Source of the DNA: SFEL01 sp045603585
GTDB taxonomy: Bacteria > Bacillota > Clostridia > Christensenellales > CAG-138
NCBI GenBank assembly: GCA_045603585.1
Contig: JAZUMK010000057.1
Location: forward strand, 1-57,823
Reading direction: 5' to 3'
Length of the DNA stretch: 57,823 nucleotides
Both the position numbers and the translations under genes were made by a program. Below the pieces are notes generated by a model. The model saw nothing but the letters and a program-made list of their open reading frames with translations, ran no database searches and was not told the DNA's origin. Shown piece by piece: positions 6,757-16,804 of the stretch. The first letter of the stretch is position 1. Each line of letters starts with the position of its first letter.

Positions 6757-7557
6757 ATGGCAAAGAGGATAATTGTGGGAATACTGTTGGCGGGGCTGTT
6801 TGCGGCGCTGCTGATATTCGGCGGAGAGTTCCGCATGATAGTGTTTTCCCTTGCGGCGGAGGTTGCCGTATACGAAATGGGAAAGCTGTTTCGCGCAAAG
6901 GGATTTGAGCCCTACATGGCGCCGCTTTATGTTTTCGGCGCACTGTATTACTTTGCCATAGCCCGCTTTGGCTATCCCCTGATGCTGCTGATATGGTTTT
7001 TGTGCGTTGCTGCCATAGCCGGGGAAAGAATATTCTCAAAGCATCGCACGACCGAGGATGCAATGGCATCCCTTGTGATAATGGTTTATCCCCTGATGCT
7101 GTTTGCTGCGCTGGCGCTGATCATTTCAGGAAACGTACGCTCTGCGGGCAGCTCCTTGGGCATGCTGCTGGTATTTGCCTGTCCTCTGGTGGGGGATACC
7201 ATGGCGTTTTTCGTGGGCTCCTTCCTTGGAAAGCATAAGCTCTGCCCCCATATCAGCCCAAAGAAGACCGTCGAGGGCAGTGTGGGCGGATTTATGGGCG
7301 GCGCGCTGGGCGGGCTGCTTTGCTGGCTGCTTCAGCCCGTATGGGGTATGAATTATCAGCTTGTACCCATGCTTATAGTGGGCCTTGTGTGCGGCGGATT
7401 GGGACAGATAGGCGATCTGTTTGCCTCTGTGATCAAGCGCTGGGCAGATGTTAAGGATTACGGAAATATATTTCCGGGTCACGGTGGAGTTATGGACAGA
7501 CTGGACAGCGTGCTGATGTGCGCTCCCATAGTGCTGTGGTATATCTATTTGGTGTAA
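6757..7557 (+). CDS. cdsA: Phosphatidate cytidylyltransferase (CDP-diacylglycerol synthase)
   Basis: 266 residues, polytopic membrane enzyme. The C-terminal signature with SVIKRWADVKDYGNIFPGHG and GGVMDRLDS is intact, as is the CPLVGDTMAFFVG and PKKTVEG region. It makes CDP-diacylglycerol from phosphatidate and CTP for all phospholipids. Starts immediately after uppS without a gap, so translation is coupled. Confidence 0.95.
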   Translation: MAKRIIVGILLAGLFAALLIFGGEFRMIVFSLAAEVAVYEMGKLFRAKGFEPYMAPLYVFGALYYFAIARFGYPLMLLIWFLCVAAIAGERIFSKHRTTEDAMASLVIMVYPLMLFAALALIISGNVRSAGSSLGMLLVFACPLVGDTMAFFVGSFLGKHKLCPHISPKKTVEGSVGGFMGGALGGLLCWLLQPVWGMNYQLVPMLIVGLVCGGLGQIGDLFASVIKRWADVKDYGNIFPGHGGVMDRLDSVLMCAPIVLWYIYLV

Positions 7558-7561
7558 AGAT

Positions 7562-8707
7562 ATGAAAAAAGTAGCGATATTAGGCAGCACCGGCTCCATA
7601 GGCCGGCAGACCCTGGATGTAATAAAGACCAATCCTGAAGAATTTAGTGTGGTGGCAATATGTGCCAGACGGGATGCTGAAAGACTTGCCGCTCAGGCGG
7701 CGGAGCTTAAGCCTGAGTATATTGCCGTGGAGGATGAAGCTGCTGCGGACAAGCTTAAGAGTATGGGGGTAAAGGGAAAGATAATTTCCGGCTCCGATGC
7801 ATCCTGTGTGGTGGCTTCCATTGAGGAAGCGGACATAATAGTAAACGATATAAGCGGCTATTCCGGCACGAAGCCTTTGCTTGCGGCTCTTGAGGCGGGC
7901 AAGACGGTGGCATTGGCAAATAAAGAGAGCATAGTATGTTCTCATGGGCTTGTGAATGAGGCTCTCAGCAAGTACGGCGGGAAAATACTGCCTGTGGACA
8001 GCGAACAGAGTGCAATTTTCCAGTGCCTTGCGGCGGGAAACCACAGCGAGATTGACAGACTCATACTCACTGCATCCGGCGGCCCATTTCTCACATATAC
8101 TAAAGAGCAGATGGATAAAGTTACCCCCGAACAGGCGAGCAATCATCCCACCTGGAACATGGGCAGAAAAATAACCATTGATTCTGCTACACTGTTTAAC
8201 AAGGGTCTTGAAATAATGGAGACCAGCTATCTTTTCGATGTGCCGGGGGAGAGAATAAGTGTGATCGTGCATCCCGAAAGCATAATCCACTCCATGGTGG
8301 AATTTGCCGACGGCTGTACCATGGCTCAGCTGTCAAAGCCGGATATGCGCCTTGCCATTCAGTACGCCCTTACATATCCAAAGCGCACCCCCGGCGAATT
8401 CGGCAGGCTGCGCCTTGAAGATGCGGGAAAGCTTACCTTCTTTGCTCCGGACAGGGAAAAATTCCCCGCGCTGGATCTTGCCTATGAGGCACTGAAGGAG
8501 GGGCAGCGGCTGCCCATAGCGTATAATGGTGCAAATGAAGTGGCCGTTGAGCTGTTTATGCAGGGCAAAATAAAGTTTACGGATATATGGGGCGTGGTGG
8601 AATACGCCATGGCCCATATGGACAGGGGAGAAGTAAACTCCCTTGAGGATATAGAACAAACTGACACAAGGGCAAGGGAGCTTGCCATGAGAAAGGGAAA
8701 GAATTGA
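7562..8707 (+). CDS. dxr: 1-deoxy-D-xylulose 5-phosphate reductoisomerase
   Basis: 381 residues. NADPH-binding GSTGSIG at residues 8-14, NKES at 120-123, PVDSEQSAIFQ (metal ligands Asp and Glu), SGGPF, and the HPESIIHSMVEF loop. It catalyses the first committed step of the MEP isoprenoid pathway. The pathway partner ispG is two genes downstream, and uppS just upstream uses the product. Its TGA overlaps the TTG start of rseP. Confidence 0.97.
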   Translation: MKKVAILGSTGSIGRQTLDVIKTNPEEFSVVAICARRDAERLAAQAAELKPEYIAVEDEAAADKLKSMGVKGKIISGSDASCVVASIEEADIIVNDISGYSGTKPLLAALEAGKTVALANKESIVCSHGLVNEALSKYGGKILPVDSEQSAIFQCLAAGNHSEIDRLILTASGGPFLTYTKEQMDKVTPEQASNHPTWNMGRKITIDSATLFNKGLEIMETSYLFDVPGERISVIVHPESIIHSMVEFADGCTMAQLSKPDMRLAIQYALTYPKRTPGEFGRLRLEDAGKLTFFAPDREKFPALDLAYEALKEGQRLPIAYNGANEVAVELFMQGKIKFTDIWGVVEYAMAHMDRGEVNSLEDIEQTDTRARELAMRKGKN

Positions 8708-9729
8708 GCGGTATCTTATCTATAATCGGCGCGCTGCTGGTGCTTACTGTGCTGGTGTTTTTTCATGAGCTGGGCCATTTTTACGCAGGCAAAAAGCTGG
8801 GCTTTCGCATAGATGAATTTGCCATTGGCATGGGCCCCACCGTGGTCAGCAAGGAAAAGGACGGTACAAAATTTGCCATACGTGCATTGCCCATAGGAGG
8901 CCTGTGCATGTTCCGCGGAGAGGATGAGGGAGGAGATGACCCCGAAGGCTTTTCTGCCCAGCCGGTATGGAAGCGCATGATAGTGGTGGCGGCAGGCCCC
9001 TTTATGAATATACTGCTTGCCCTGGTGCTGGCGGTGGCGATACTCATGTCCTACGGCGATTATATGCCGGGCATTGTAGAGGTTGTCAATGCGAATACGC
9101 CCGCTGCCGTGGCAGGTATTGAGGTGGGGGACATTATCATTGCCGTTGATGATGCCAAGATAGATTACTATACGGACTGCGTCCCGGCGATCGAAGGGGC
9201 GGATTCTGCTGGGGCGGAAATAACCGTGCGCCGCGGGGATGAGGATATTGTTTTCAGCGTAAAGGATCTGTACAATTCTGAAGAGGGAGCAAACCGTATT
9301 GGCGTGATGATATCCCCCGTGCGGTTTAAATACGGCCTGTTTGAGGCAATAGCCCACTCCTTCAGATACGTTTGGGATATCATGATGGAGCTGTTCAAAT
9401 TTCTGGGCAGCATATTCACTACCGGTGTACAGAGCGGCGACGTGGCGGGCCCTGTGGGTACCATCAGCCTTATAGGTCAGGCAGTTCGGGCGGGCTTTGA
9501 GGTGGTGCTGCGGCTTGGCGTGCTTATCAGCATAAACCTCGGCATAATGAACATACTGCCCCTTCCCGCGCTGGACGGCGGAAGGCTGCTGTTTATGATA
9601 GTGGAAGCTGTACGCGGCAAGGCAATACCTCCCGAAAAGGAAGGAACCATACACTTTGCCGGGCTGATACTGCTTTTCGGCCTGATGATACTGCTGACAT
9701 TTATGGATGTAAAGAGCCTTTTCGGATAG
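8704..9729 (+). CDS. rseP: RIP site-2 metalloprotease RseP/RasP
   Basis: 341 residues, start codon TTG overlapping the dxr stop by four bases. HELGH at residues 21-25 is the zinc-binding motif in the first transmembrane helix; LDGGR at 290-294 supplies the third ligand (D291). A PDZ domain lies between (about 115-200). The family cleaves membrane-embedded anti-sigma factors and remnant signal peptides. Conserved position between dxr and ispG. Confidence 0.95.
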   Translation: MSGILSIIGALLVLTVLVFFHELGHFYAGKKLGFRIDEFAIGMGPTVVSKEKDGTKFAIRALPIGGLCMFRGEDEGGDDPEGFSAQPVWKRMIVVAAGPFMNILLALVLAVAILMSYGDYMPGIVEVVNANTPAAVAGIEVGDIIIAVDDAKIDYYTDCVPAIEGADSAGAEITVRRGDEDIVFSVKDLYNSEEGANRIGVMISPVRFKYGLFEAIAHSFRYVWDIMMELFKFLGSIFTTGVQSGDVAGPVGTISLIGQAVRAGFEVVLRLGVLISINLGIMNILPLPALDGGRLLFMIVEAVRGKAIPPEKEGTIHFAGLILLFGLMILLTFMDVKSLFG

Positions 9730-9750
9730 TACATATAGCGGGGTAAAACC

Positions 9751-10812
9751 ATGAGAAAAACAAGACAGGTCATTGCGGGAGACGTTGCCATTGGCGGCGG
9801 CGCGCCCATCACTGTCCAGTCCATGACAAATACGGATACCGCGGACGTAAACGCCACGGTGTCCCAGATACTGCGTCTTGAGGAGGCGGGCTGTGAAATA
9901 GTCCGCTCTTCCGTATACAATGAGGACTGCGTAAAAGCCATATCTGAAATTAAAAAGAGAATACACATACCCCTAGTTGCGGATATACATTTTGACTATC
10001 GCCTTGCCATAGGAGCTATGGAGCAGGGCGTGGACAAGCTGCGCTTTAATCCCGGCAACATAGGCGGCGAGGACAAGGTACGCCTGCTTGTGGATTGTGC
10101 AAAGGCAAATAATGTACCCATGCGCATAGGCGTAAACGGCGGCTCGCTGGAAAAGGAGCTGCTGTATAAATACGGCGGCCCCGCTCCCGAAGCTCTGGTG
10201 GAAAGCGCCCTTGCCCATGCGGCAATACTGGAAAAGCAGCATTATTACGATTCTGTTATCTCCATAAAGTCATCCTCTGTGAAGGACACCGTGGAAGCAT
10301 ACAGGCTTATCAGCACAAAGTGCGATTATCCCCTGCATATAGGCGTAACCGAAGCGGGCGGGGGAGAGATGGCTCTGGTCAAATCCGCCGCAGCTATGGG
10401 AGCGCTGCTTGTGGATGGCATCGGCGATACTATGCGCATATCCATGACAGGCGACCCTGTGCAGGAGATACATGCCGCCAAGGCGATATTGAAGGCCGTG
10501 GGCATACGCAGGGAAGGTATCGAGATAGTCAGCTGCCCCACCTGCGGCCGTACCTGTACCGACCTTTTAGCCGCAGTGCATCAGGTGGAAAAGGCGCTGC
10601 CTCAGGATAAGGGCTATCTTAAGGTGGCGGTGATGGGATGCGTGGTAAACGGCCCCGGCGAAGCCAGAGAGGCGGATATAGGCATTGCCTTCGGCAAAGG
10701 GGGCTGTGCATTGTTCAAAAAGGGAGAACACTTCAAAACGGTACCCCTTGAGGGGGCGGTGGAGGCGCTGATAAAGGAAGCGCAGGCTTTACTTTCGGAA
10801 AGGGAAAACTGA
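9751..10812 (+). CDS. ispG: 4-hydroxy-3-methylbut-2-en-1-yl diphosphate synthase
   Basis: 353 residues. Two-domain bacterial IspG: N-terminal TIM-barrel (SMTNTDTADVNAT, VADIHFDYRLA, RFNPGNIG) and a C-terminal [4Fe-4S] domain with C262 and C265 in SCPTCGRT and C297 in MGCVVNGPGEA. It converts MEcPP to HMBPP, the penultimate MEP step, and needs clusters of the kind built by the isc genes at the left edge. Follows rseP by 21 bases. Confidence 0.97.
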   Translation: MRKTRQVIAGDVAIGGGAPITVQSMTNTDTADVNATVSQILRLEEAGCEIVRSSVYNEDCVKAISEIKKRIHIPLVADIHFDYRLAIGAMEQGVDKLRFNPGNIGGEDKVRLLVDCAKANNVPMRIGVNGGSLEKELLYKYGGPAPEALVESALAHAAILEKQHYYDSVISIKSSSVKDTVEAYRLISTKCDYPLHIGVTEAGGGEMALVKSAAAMGALLVDGIGDTMRISMTGDPVQEIHAAKAILKAVGIRREGIEIVSCPTCGRTCTDLLAAVHQVEKALPQDKGYLKVAVMGCVVNGPGEAREADIGIAFGKGGCALFKKGEHFKTVPLEGAVEALIKEAQALLSEREN

Positions 10813-10813
10813 A

Positions 10814-13800
10814 ATGGACCAGAGGTTGGAGAGCCTGTTTGAAAAATACGGCTTGCCCGGCGCAGTACTTGCGGAGGCAAACCTGAATAAGCGGGATAAA
10901 AAGCTTGCGGTTGTAATAAGCGCAGGCTCTGTTACCCGTGCAGGCAATCTCTTTGCTCTGGAGCGCGACCTTGCAGGCTTTATGCCGGGCTGTGATGTTG
11001 AGGTGCGGATAAAGTGCGAGGATATTGCGGAGCTGATATCCTCCGGGGACAAGGCGACCATGGATGCGCTGAGGGACAGCTGGTGTGATGTTCAGCCCGT
11101 TGTGCGCCCCGCAATGGCCAATTCCATATGGGAAGCACAGGGCAGCGATATTATTGTCAGGGTGCCTTCAAAGCTGATTGCCCTTGCGGACAACCCGGCA
11201 CTTGCCCGCAGTGCAGAAGCATATTATGAGCGTATTTTCGGCGCAAAAGTAAACCTGAAGCTGCTTGCTGATGAGGAAATTCAGCCGGTAATAGCGGAGC
11301 AGCCCCCTGCGCCTGTAAAAACTGCCCCGAAGGCAGAGCATAAAACTCCCCAAAAGAAAAAAGATCCCGACAAGGCAGAAATAATACTGGGCAAGGCCAT
11401 ACGCAAGGCCGCCATAGTGGCCCAGAATACCGTGGATGAAAACATGGGCTTTGTCACCATACAGGGCGAAGTTATTTCCTCGGAAATGACCAAGCGAAAA
11501 AACGGCGGAAGCATACTTACCGTGGTTATCAGCGACCATACCAATACCCTGCCCTGCAAGGTTTTTCTTGAAGAAAATCAGGAAGAATCCGTGGGTAAAG
11601 CGATTGCCGATGTGCAGAAAACCGGAGATTATCTGGTCGTTGCAGGCAGATACAGCATGGATAACTGGCTGAGGCGAATGTGCGTATTTCCCAGGGACAT
11701 GGGCAGGCTGCCCAAGGTCGTACGCAGGGATACCGCCGAAGAAAAGCGGGTTGAGCTGCATCTCCATACCAAGATGTCCGGCATGGACGGCCTCACCTCT
11801 GTAAAGGATGCCATAAAGACCGCCGCATCCTGGGGACACAGGGCCATCGCCATAACCGACCATGGCGTGGTGCATGCATTTCCCGATGCCGTGGCTCAGG
11901 CGGACAAGCTTACAAAAGACGGCAAGGAAATAAAGGTACTGCTGGGCGTGGAAGGCTACCTTCTGCCTGACAGCGTGCTTATTGAAAGACCGGATGAATA
12001 CGTATCCGTTGCAATTACCTCTGCCCCCGGCATAAAGCTGGATGAGGTATTTGAAATTGCGGCGGTGCGCTTTGATAAGAATGGCGAAAAGGACAGCGCG
12101 GTTTTCATTATAGACAGCGGCGCGACCCTTACCGAAAGCATCGCCGAGGCCACGGGCCTTACCCAGGCGGCCTTGTCTCAGGGTATTCCCATGGGGCAGG
12201 CCATAAAGAGCCTTGCTGATTTCGTCGGCGACTCCGTAAAGGTGGTACAGGATACTGACTGCCTTGATTTGCTGCGCCAGCATGCAGAGCGGTTTGAGCT
12301 GACCTCGGATACCAATTGCGTCAGCACCGGCATGCTTTATCACTATCTCCACAGGGAAAGTAAAATTTCTGATATTGCCGCTGCTCTTTCCACCTACGGG
12401 CTGGAAATGCCCACAGGAAGCGCCCTTGAGAGGGCAAAGGCACAGGCGGCGGTAATGAACAGGCTCCTTGAGGAAATGGAGCGCAAGGATATAACAAAGC
12501 TGCCCCTTACCGAGGCCATTCCCGCCGAAAAGGCAAAGGGCAAGCGGCAGACTCACCATATAATCATAATCGCAAAGAATCACGAGGGGCTTAAGAATCT
12601 CTATCGTCTTGTTTCCTATGCCCATCTGGAGCATCTTAGAAAGGTTCCCAGAATCCCCCGCAGCCTGCTGCTGATGCATCGCGAAGGGCTTATAGTGGGC
12701 TCTGCCTGCGAGGCGGGGGAGCTGTTCCGCGCAATGCTCAAGGGTGCGGATGAGGATACCCTCTGCAGCATTGCGGATATGTACGATTTCCTTGAGATAC
12801 AGCCCATAGCAAACAATGCCTTCCTTATGCGAAACGGCACGGTGAAGGACGAAGAGGGCCTCAGGGATTTCAACAGGCGTATCGTCGCTCTGGGCGAAAG
12901 GCTCAATAAGCCGGTCGTGGCCACAGGTGACGTGCATTTTCTCGAGCCGGATCATGCTCAGTTCCGCAGCATTATAATGCATGCGAGGGGCTTTGAGGAT
13001 GCGGAGGAGCAGGCTCCCCTGTATTTCCGCACCACCGACGATATGCTCAATGAATTTGCCTACCTTGGGGAGGAAAAGGCTAAAGAGGTTGTTATCACCA
13101 ATCCCAACATGATCGCGGACAGCTGCGACAGAATGAAGGCCTTCCTTTCGGAAAAGGGCACATACGCCCCCACATTTCCCGGCGCAAACGATGAGCTGAG
13201 GGATATGTCTATGAAGCGGGCCCACGAGCTGTATGGCGATGATCTGCCCGAGGTGGTTCAGAAGCGCCTTGACAAGGAGCTTAATTCCATAATCGGCAAC
13301 GGCTATGCGTCCCTGTACCTTATGGCACAGCGGCTGGTGCAGAAATCCATGAGCGACGGATATCTGGTTGGCTCCCGAGGTTCGGTAGGCTCCTCCTTCG
13401 TTGCCAATATGGCGGGAATAACAGAAGTTAACGCACTTCAGCCCCATTACGTCTGCCCCAATTGCCGCCACAGCGACTTTGACGTGGATCGTACCGTATA
13501 TGCCTGCGGCGTGGATATGCCGGATGCAAACTGTCCGGTATGCGGCGCAAAATACAACAAACTTGGTTATGAAATCCCCTTCGAGGTATTCCTTGGCTTC
13601 AAGGGAGATAAGACTCCCGATATAGACCTTAACTTCTCCGGCGAATATCAGCCCGTTGCCCATAAGTTTACCGAGGTTATGTTTGGCGAGGGTCATGCAT
13701 TCCGCGCAGGAACCATATCCGGCATAAAGGATAAAACCGTATATGGCTATGTTAAGGCATTCTGTGAGGATAACGGCCTTATGGTCAGCCGCGATGAGAT

Positions 13801-15037
13801 GGACAGGCTGGTGCAGGGCTGTTCCGGCGTAAAAAAGACCACCGGTCAGCATCCCGGCGGCATAGTTATCGTGCCTCAGGAAAACGACATAATGGAATTT
13901 ACTCCCATACAGTACCCTGCGGATCGCTCTGAGGGAGATACCATAACCACCCATTTCGACTTCCACGCCATGGATGACCGTCTGGTAAAGCTGGATATAC
14001 TTGGCCACGATGATCCCACGGTGCTTCGCATGCTGAAGGATATAACCGGCCTTGATCCCCAGAACATACCTCTGGACGATCCCGAGACCATGCGCATATT
14101 CTCCTCAAGCGAGCCCTTGGGCGTATCGCTGGAAGAGCTGGAATGCGACGTGGGCAGCATCGCCATACCGGAATTCGGTACCACCTTCGTCCGCCAGATG
14201 CTGAAGGACACCCGCCCCACCACCATGGAGGAGCTGGTGCGTATATCCGGTCTTTCCCACGGCACCGATGTATGGCTGGGCAACGCCCAGGATCTGGTTT
14301 TGAGCGGCACAGCCACCTTGTCCCAGGTAATTTGCACCCGCGACGATATAATGAACTACCTTATACTTCGCGGCGGAGATCCCTCTCTTTCCTTCAAAAC
14401 CATGGAAAGCGTGCGAAAGGGCAGGGGCGTAACTCCCGAAATGGAAGAGCACATGCGCTCCATCGATACTCCCGAGTGGTTTATCGACAGCTGCAAAAAG
14501 ATAAAATACATGTTCCCTAGGGCCCATGCTGCGGCCTATGTAATGATGGCCTTCAGGGTGGCATATTATAAAGTGCATCTTCCTATTGCATTCTATGCGG
14601 TGTATTATTCTGTCCGTGCAGATGCATTTGATATTGCCCAGGCATCCGGCGGCGCAGAGAGGGTTCTTGCCAACATCAATGCCATAAAGAAAAAAGGCAA
14701 CGATATGGATAATAAAGAGGCAGATCTGCTCACAATATTGGAAGTGGTATTCGAGATGAACAAGCGCGGAATAGAGCTGCTGCCTGTGGATCTTTATAAA
14801 TCCAAAGCATCCGAGTTTGTCATCGAAGGAGATAAGATACGTCCTCCCTTCTCGGCAATTGCAGGCGTCGGCGAAAACGCCGCAATAGGCATTGCGGAGG
14901 GGGCAAAGGGCGGAGAATATACCTCAATCGAAAACTTCCAGGCCCGCACAGGAGCCAACTCCGCCGTGATAAAGGCGCTGATGGATCTGGGCTGCCTTGA
15001 GGGTCTGCCGGAAACCGACCAGCTCAGCCTGTTTTAG
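10814..15037 (+). CDS. polC: DNA polymerase III PolC, with degenerate proofreading exonuclease domain
   Basis: 1407 residues, the Gram-positive leading-strand replicase. Order: N-terminal domain and OB fold (to about 310), PHP domain first half (HLHTK from residue 316, AITDHGVVHAF), exonuclease-like insertion (about 395-555), PHP second half (VVATGDVHFLEPDH), zinc finger (CPNC and CPVCG), catalytic palm (PDIDLNFSGEYQ, KTTGQHPGG, FDFHAMDDRLVKLDILGHDDPT), fingers, and C-terminal LPETDQLSLF, a clamp-binding-like tail. Oddity: where PolC proteins have FDVETTGL this one has VAITSAPG (A400, T402); AHNASFD and the HRAxYD motif are likewise replaced. Polymerase motifs are intact, so the gene works but is unlikely to proofread by itself. 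Starts two bases after ispG. Confidence 0.96.
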   Translation: MDQRLESLFEKYGLPGAVLAEANLNKRDKKLAVVISAGSVTRAGNLFALERDLAGFMPGCDVEVRIKCEDIAELISSGDKATMDALRDSWCDVQPVVRPAMANSIWEAQGSDIIVRVPSKLIALADNPALARSAEAYYERIFGAKVNLKLLADEEIQPVIAEQPPAPVKTAPKAEHKTPQKKKDPDKAEIILGKAIRKAAIVAQNTVDENMGFVTIQGEVISSEMTKRKNGGSILTVVISDHTNTLPCKVFLEENQEESVGKAIADVQKTGDYLVVAGRYSMDNWLRRMCVFPRDMGRLPKVVRRDTAEEKRVELHLHTKMSGMDGLTSVKDAIKTAASWGHRAIAITDHGVVHAFPDAVAQADKLTKDGKEIKVLLGVEGYLLPDSVLIERPDEYVSVAITSAPGIKLDEVFEIAAVRFDKNGEKDSAVFIIDSGATLTESIAEATGLTQAALSQGIPMGQAIKSLADFVGDSVKVVQDTDCLDLLRQHAERFELTSDTNCVSTGMLYHYLHRESKISDIAAALSTYGLEMPTGSALERAKAQAAVMNRLLEEMERKDITKLPLTEAIPAEKAKGKRQTHHIIIIAKNHEGLKNLYRLVSYAHLEHLRKVPRIPRSLLLMHREGLIVGSACEAGELFRAMLKGADEDTLCSIADMYDFLEIQPIANNAFLMRNGTVKDEEGLRDFNRRIVALGERLNKPVVATGDVHFLEPDHAQFRSIIMHARGFEDAEEQAPLYFRTTDDMLNEFAYLGEEKAKEVVITNPNMIADSCDRMKAFLSEKGTYAPTFPGANDELRDMSMKRAHELYGDDLPEVVQKRLDKELNSIIGNGYASLYLMAQRLVQKSMSDGYLVGSRGSVGSSFVANMAGITEVNALQPHYVCPNCRHSDFDVDRTVYACGVDMPDANCPVCGAKYNKLGYEIPFEVFLGFKGDKTPDIDLNFSGEYQPVAHKFTEVMFGEGHAFRAGTISGIKDKTVYGYVKAFCEDNGLMVSRDEMDRLVQGCSGVKKTTGQHPGGIVIVPQENDIMEFTPIQYPADRSEGDTITTHFDFHAMDDRLVKLDILGHDDPTVLRMLKDITGLDPQNIPLDDPETMRIFSSSEPLGVSLEELECDVGSIAIPEFGTTFVRQMLKDTRPTTMEELVRISGLSHGTDVWLGNAQDLVLSGTATLSQVICTRDDIMNYLILRGGDPSLSFKTMESVRKGRGVTPEMEEHMRSIDTPEWFIDSCKKIKYMFPRAHAAAYVMMAFRVAYYKVHLPIAFYAVYYSVRADAFDIAQASGGAERVLANINAIKKKGNDMDNKEADLLTILEVVFEMNKRGIELLPVDLYKSKASEFVIEGDKIRPPFSAIAGVGENAAIGIAEGAKGGEYTSIENFQARTGANSAVIKALMDLGCLEGLPETDQLSLF

Positions 15038-15047
15038 CAGAATTTGC

Positions 15048-15076
15048 TTGCAAAAAAGGCTGTTCTCTGGTATAAT
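15048..15076 (+). promoter_or_regulatory. Promoter of the rimP-nusA-infB operon
   Basis: TTGCAA at 15048-15053 and TATAAT at 15071-15076, spacer 17; starts 11 bases after polC ends. Confidence 0.75.
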
Positions 15077-15116
15077 CTTTCTGTTGTTGAACGGCACATA
15101 GCCGTATTTGAGTTTT

Positions 15117-15146
15117 AAGAGTGGGTTTATTCCCGCTCTTTTGTTT
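15117..15146 (+). terminator. Leader attenuator/terminator upstream of rimP
   Basis: A 9-bp stem aagagtggg/cccgctctt (15117-15125 with 15132-15140), then a T-rich tract, located between the promoter and the rimP RBS. It would end transcripts from the new promoter or from polC before rimP unless antiterminated; NusA feedback is a possible input (inference). Confidence 0.6.
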
Positions 15147-15164
15147 TGAAGGTGGAGGATTTTC

Positions 15165-15683
15165 ATGAAAACCGTTGATGCAGTTGACGCTTTGCTGCGC
15201 CCTGTGGTTTCCCGGATGGGCTACGAGCTGGATGAGGTTGAGTTCATCAAGGAACATGGCAACTGGGTACTTACCCTGTATATCGAAAAGCCGGACGGCA
15301 CGGTAACTCTGGATGACTGCGAGGCCGTAAGCCGCGCTGTGGATCCCATACTGGACGAGGCAGATCCCATCGAGCAGGCCTATTACCTTAGCGTATCCTC
15401 CATCGGCATAGACCGCCCCCTCAGGAAGGACAGGGACTATGAGCGCAATCTTGGCAGCAGGATAACCGCAAAGCTCTATGCCCCCCTCAAGGGCAAAAAG
15501 GAATATACCGGTGAACTTATCGCTTTTGATGAAGCCAGTTTCACCATCGAGGTAAACGGCGCCGATATGAAGATACTCCGCAAGGATGCTTCTTCCGTAC
15601 GTCCCTACATAGACTTTAACAGTCTTGCAACTGTGGATATCAATGATTACGACAATATAGAGATTGAAGAGGAGAATGAATAA
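15165..15683 (+). CDS. rimP: Ribosome maturation factor RimP
   Basis: 172 residues. GYELDEVEFIKEHGNWVL, LDDCEAVSRAVDPILDE and YLSVSSIGIDRPL are diagnostic. RimP helps 30S maturation around S12/S19. RBS GGTGGAGG before the ATG. The acidic tail runs into nusA with a one-base TAATG overlap. Confidence 0.95.
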   Translation: MKTVDAVDALLRPVVSRMGYELDEVEFIKEHGNWVLTLYIEKPDGTVTLDDCEAVSRAVDPILDEADPIEQAYYLSVSSIGIDRPLRKDRDYERNLGSRITAKLYAPLKGKKEYTGELIAFDEASFTIEVNGADMKILRKDASSVRPYIDFNSLATVDINDYDNIEIEEENE

Positions 15684-16774
15684 TGAACGCCGAATTCATC
15701 GAGGCCCTTAACGCCATTGAAAAAGAAAGAGGAATAAGCAAGGATATACTTATCGACGCATTTGAATCCGCCCTTATCGCCGCCTACAAGCGCAATTACG
15801 GCGCAGTTGGCAACGTTCGCGCAACTGTGGACCGCGACACCGGCGAAGTGCAGATTTTTGCCTCCAAGACCGTTGTTGAAGAAGTTGAAAATCCCTACTG
15901 CGAGCTGACCCTTGAGCAGGCCAAGAAGGTAAACGTGCTTTACGAAGTGGGCGACGTTCTGGAAGAAGAAGTTGACCCCCGCAAGTTTGGCCGCATCGCC
16001 GCCCAGACCGCAAAGCAGGTGGTGGTTCAGCGCATCCGTGAAGCAGAGCGCGGAGTTATTTTCGATGAATTCGTAGAAAAGGAAAACGAAGTTCTCACCG
16101 CGATCGTTCAGCGCGCCGAAAAGAACGGCATCTTTGTAGAGCTTGGCAAGACCGACGGCTTCATGGCCCTCACCGAGACCATTGCAGACGAAACCTATGA
16201 AACCAGCGACCGCATCAAGGTATACGTTCTTGAAGTTCGCAAGACCAACAAGGGCCCTCAGGTAATGGTATCCCGTACCCATCCCGGCCTTGTAAAGCGT
16301 CTGTTTGAGTTGGAAGTTCCCGAAATCCAGACCGGTATCGTGCAGATCAAGTCCATCGCCCGCGAGGCAGGCTTCCGTACCAAGGTTGCGGTATACTCCT
16401 CCGATCCTCAGGTGGATGCAGTCGGCGCATGCGTAGGCCAGAAGGGCATCCGCGTTGAGCGCATCGTAAACGAGCTGCACAATGAAAAGATCGATATCAT
16501 CGAGTGGGATCCCGATTCCGCCGTTTATATTGCAAAGTCCCTCAGCCCCGCCCGCGTAATGATGGTTTACATCAACGAGGCCGAAAAGGCTGCAAAGGTT
16601 ATCGTGCCTGACAATCAGCTTTCCCTGGCCATCGGTAAGGAAGGCCAGAACGTTCGTCTGGCCGCAAAGCTCACCGGCTGGAAGATAGATATCAAGTCCC
16701 AGTCCCAGGCCGAGCAGGATATGGACATTGCCGAGGCAGATCAGCTTGCCGAGGCTGAGCCCATCGAGGAATAA
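15683..16774 (+). CDS. nusA: Transcription termination/antitermination factor NusA
   Basis: 363 residues. N-terminal RNA-polymerase-binding domain (to about 125), S1 domain (about 130-200), then KH1 and KH2 with GQKGIRVERIV and AIGKEGQNVRLAAKLTGWKI. Lacks the C-terminal acidic repeats of E. coli NusA, as usual for Firmicutes. Controls pausing, termination and rRNA antitermination. Confidence 0.97.
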   Translation: MNAEFIEALNAIEKERGISKDILIDAFESALIAAYKRNYGAVGNVRATVDRDTGEVQIFASKTVVEEVENPYCELTLEQAKKVNVLYEVGDVLEEEVDPRKFGRIAAQTAKQVVVQRIREAERGVIFDEFVEKENEVLTAIVQRAEKNGIFVELGKTDGFMALTETIADETYETSDRIKVYVLEVRKTNKGPQVMVSRTHPGLVKRLFELEVPEIQTGIVQIKSIAREAGFRTKVAVYSSDPQVDAVGACVGQKGIRVERIVNELHNEKIDIIEWDPDSAVYIAKSLSPARVMMVYINEAEKAAKVIVPDNQLSLAIGKEGQNVRLAAKLTGWKIDIKSQSQAEQDMDIAEADQLAEAEPIEE

Positions 16775-16804
16775 TATTCAAAAAAACGCCAATCGGAGGA
16801 CACT

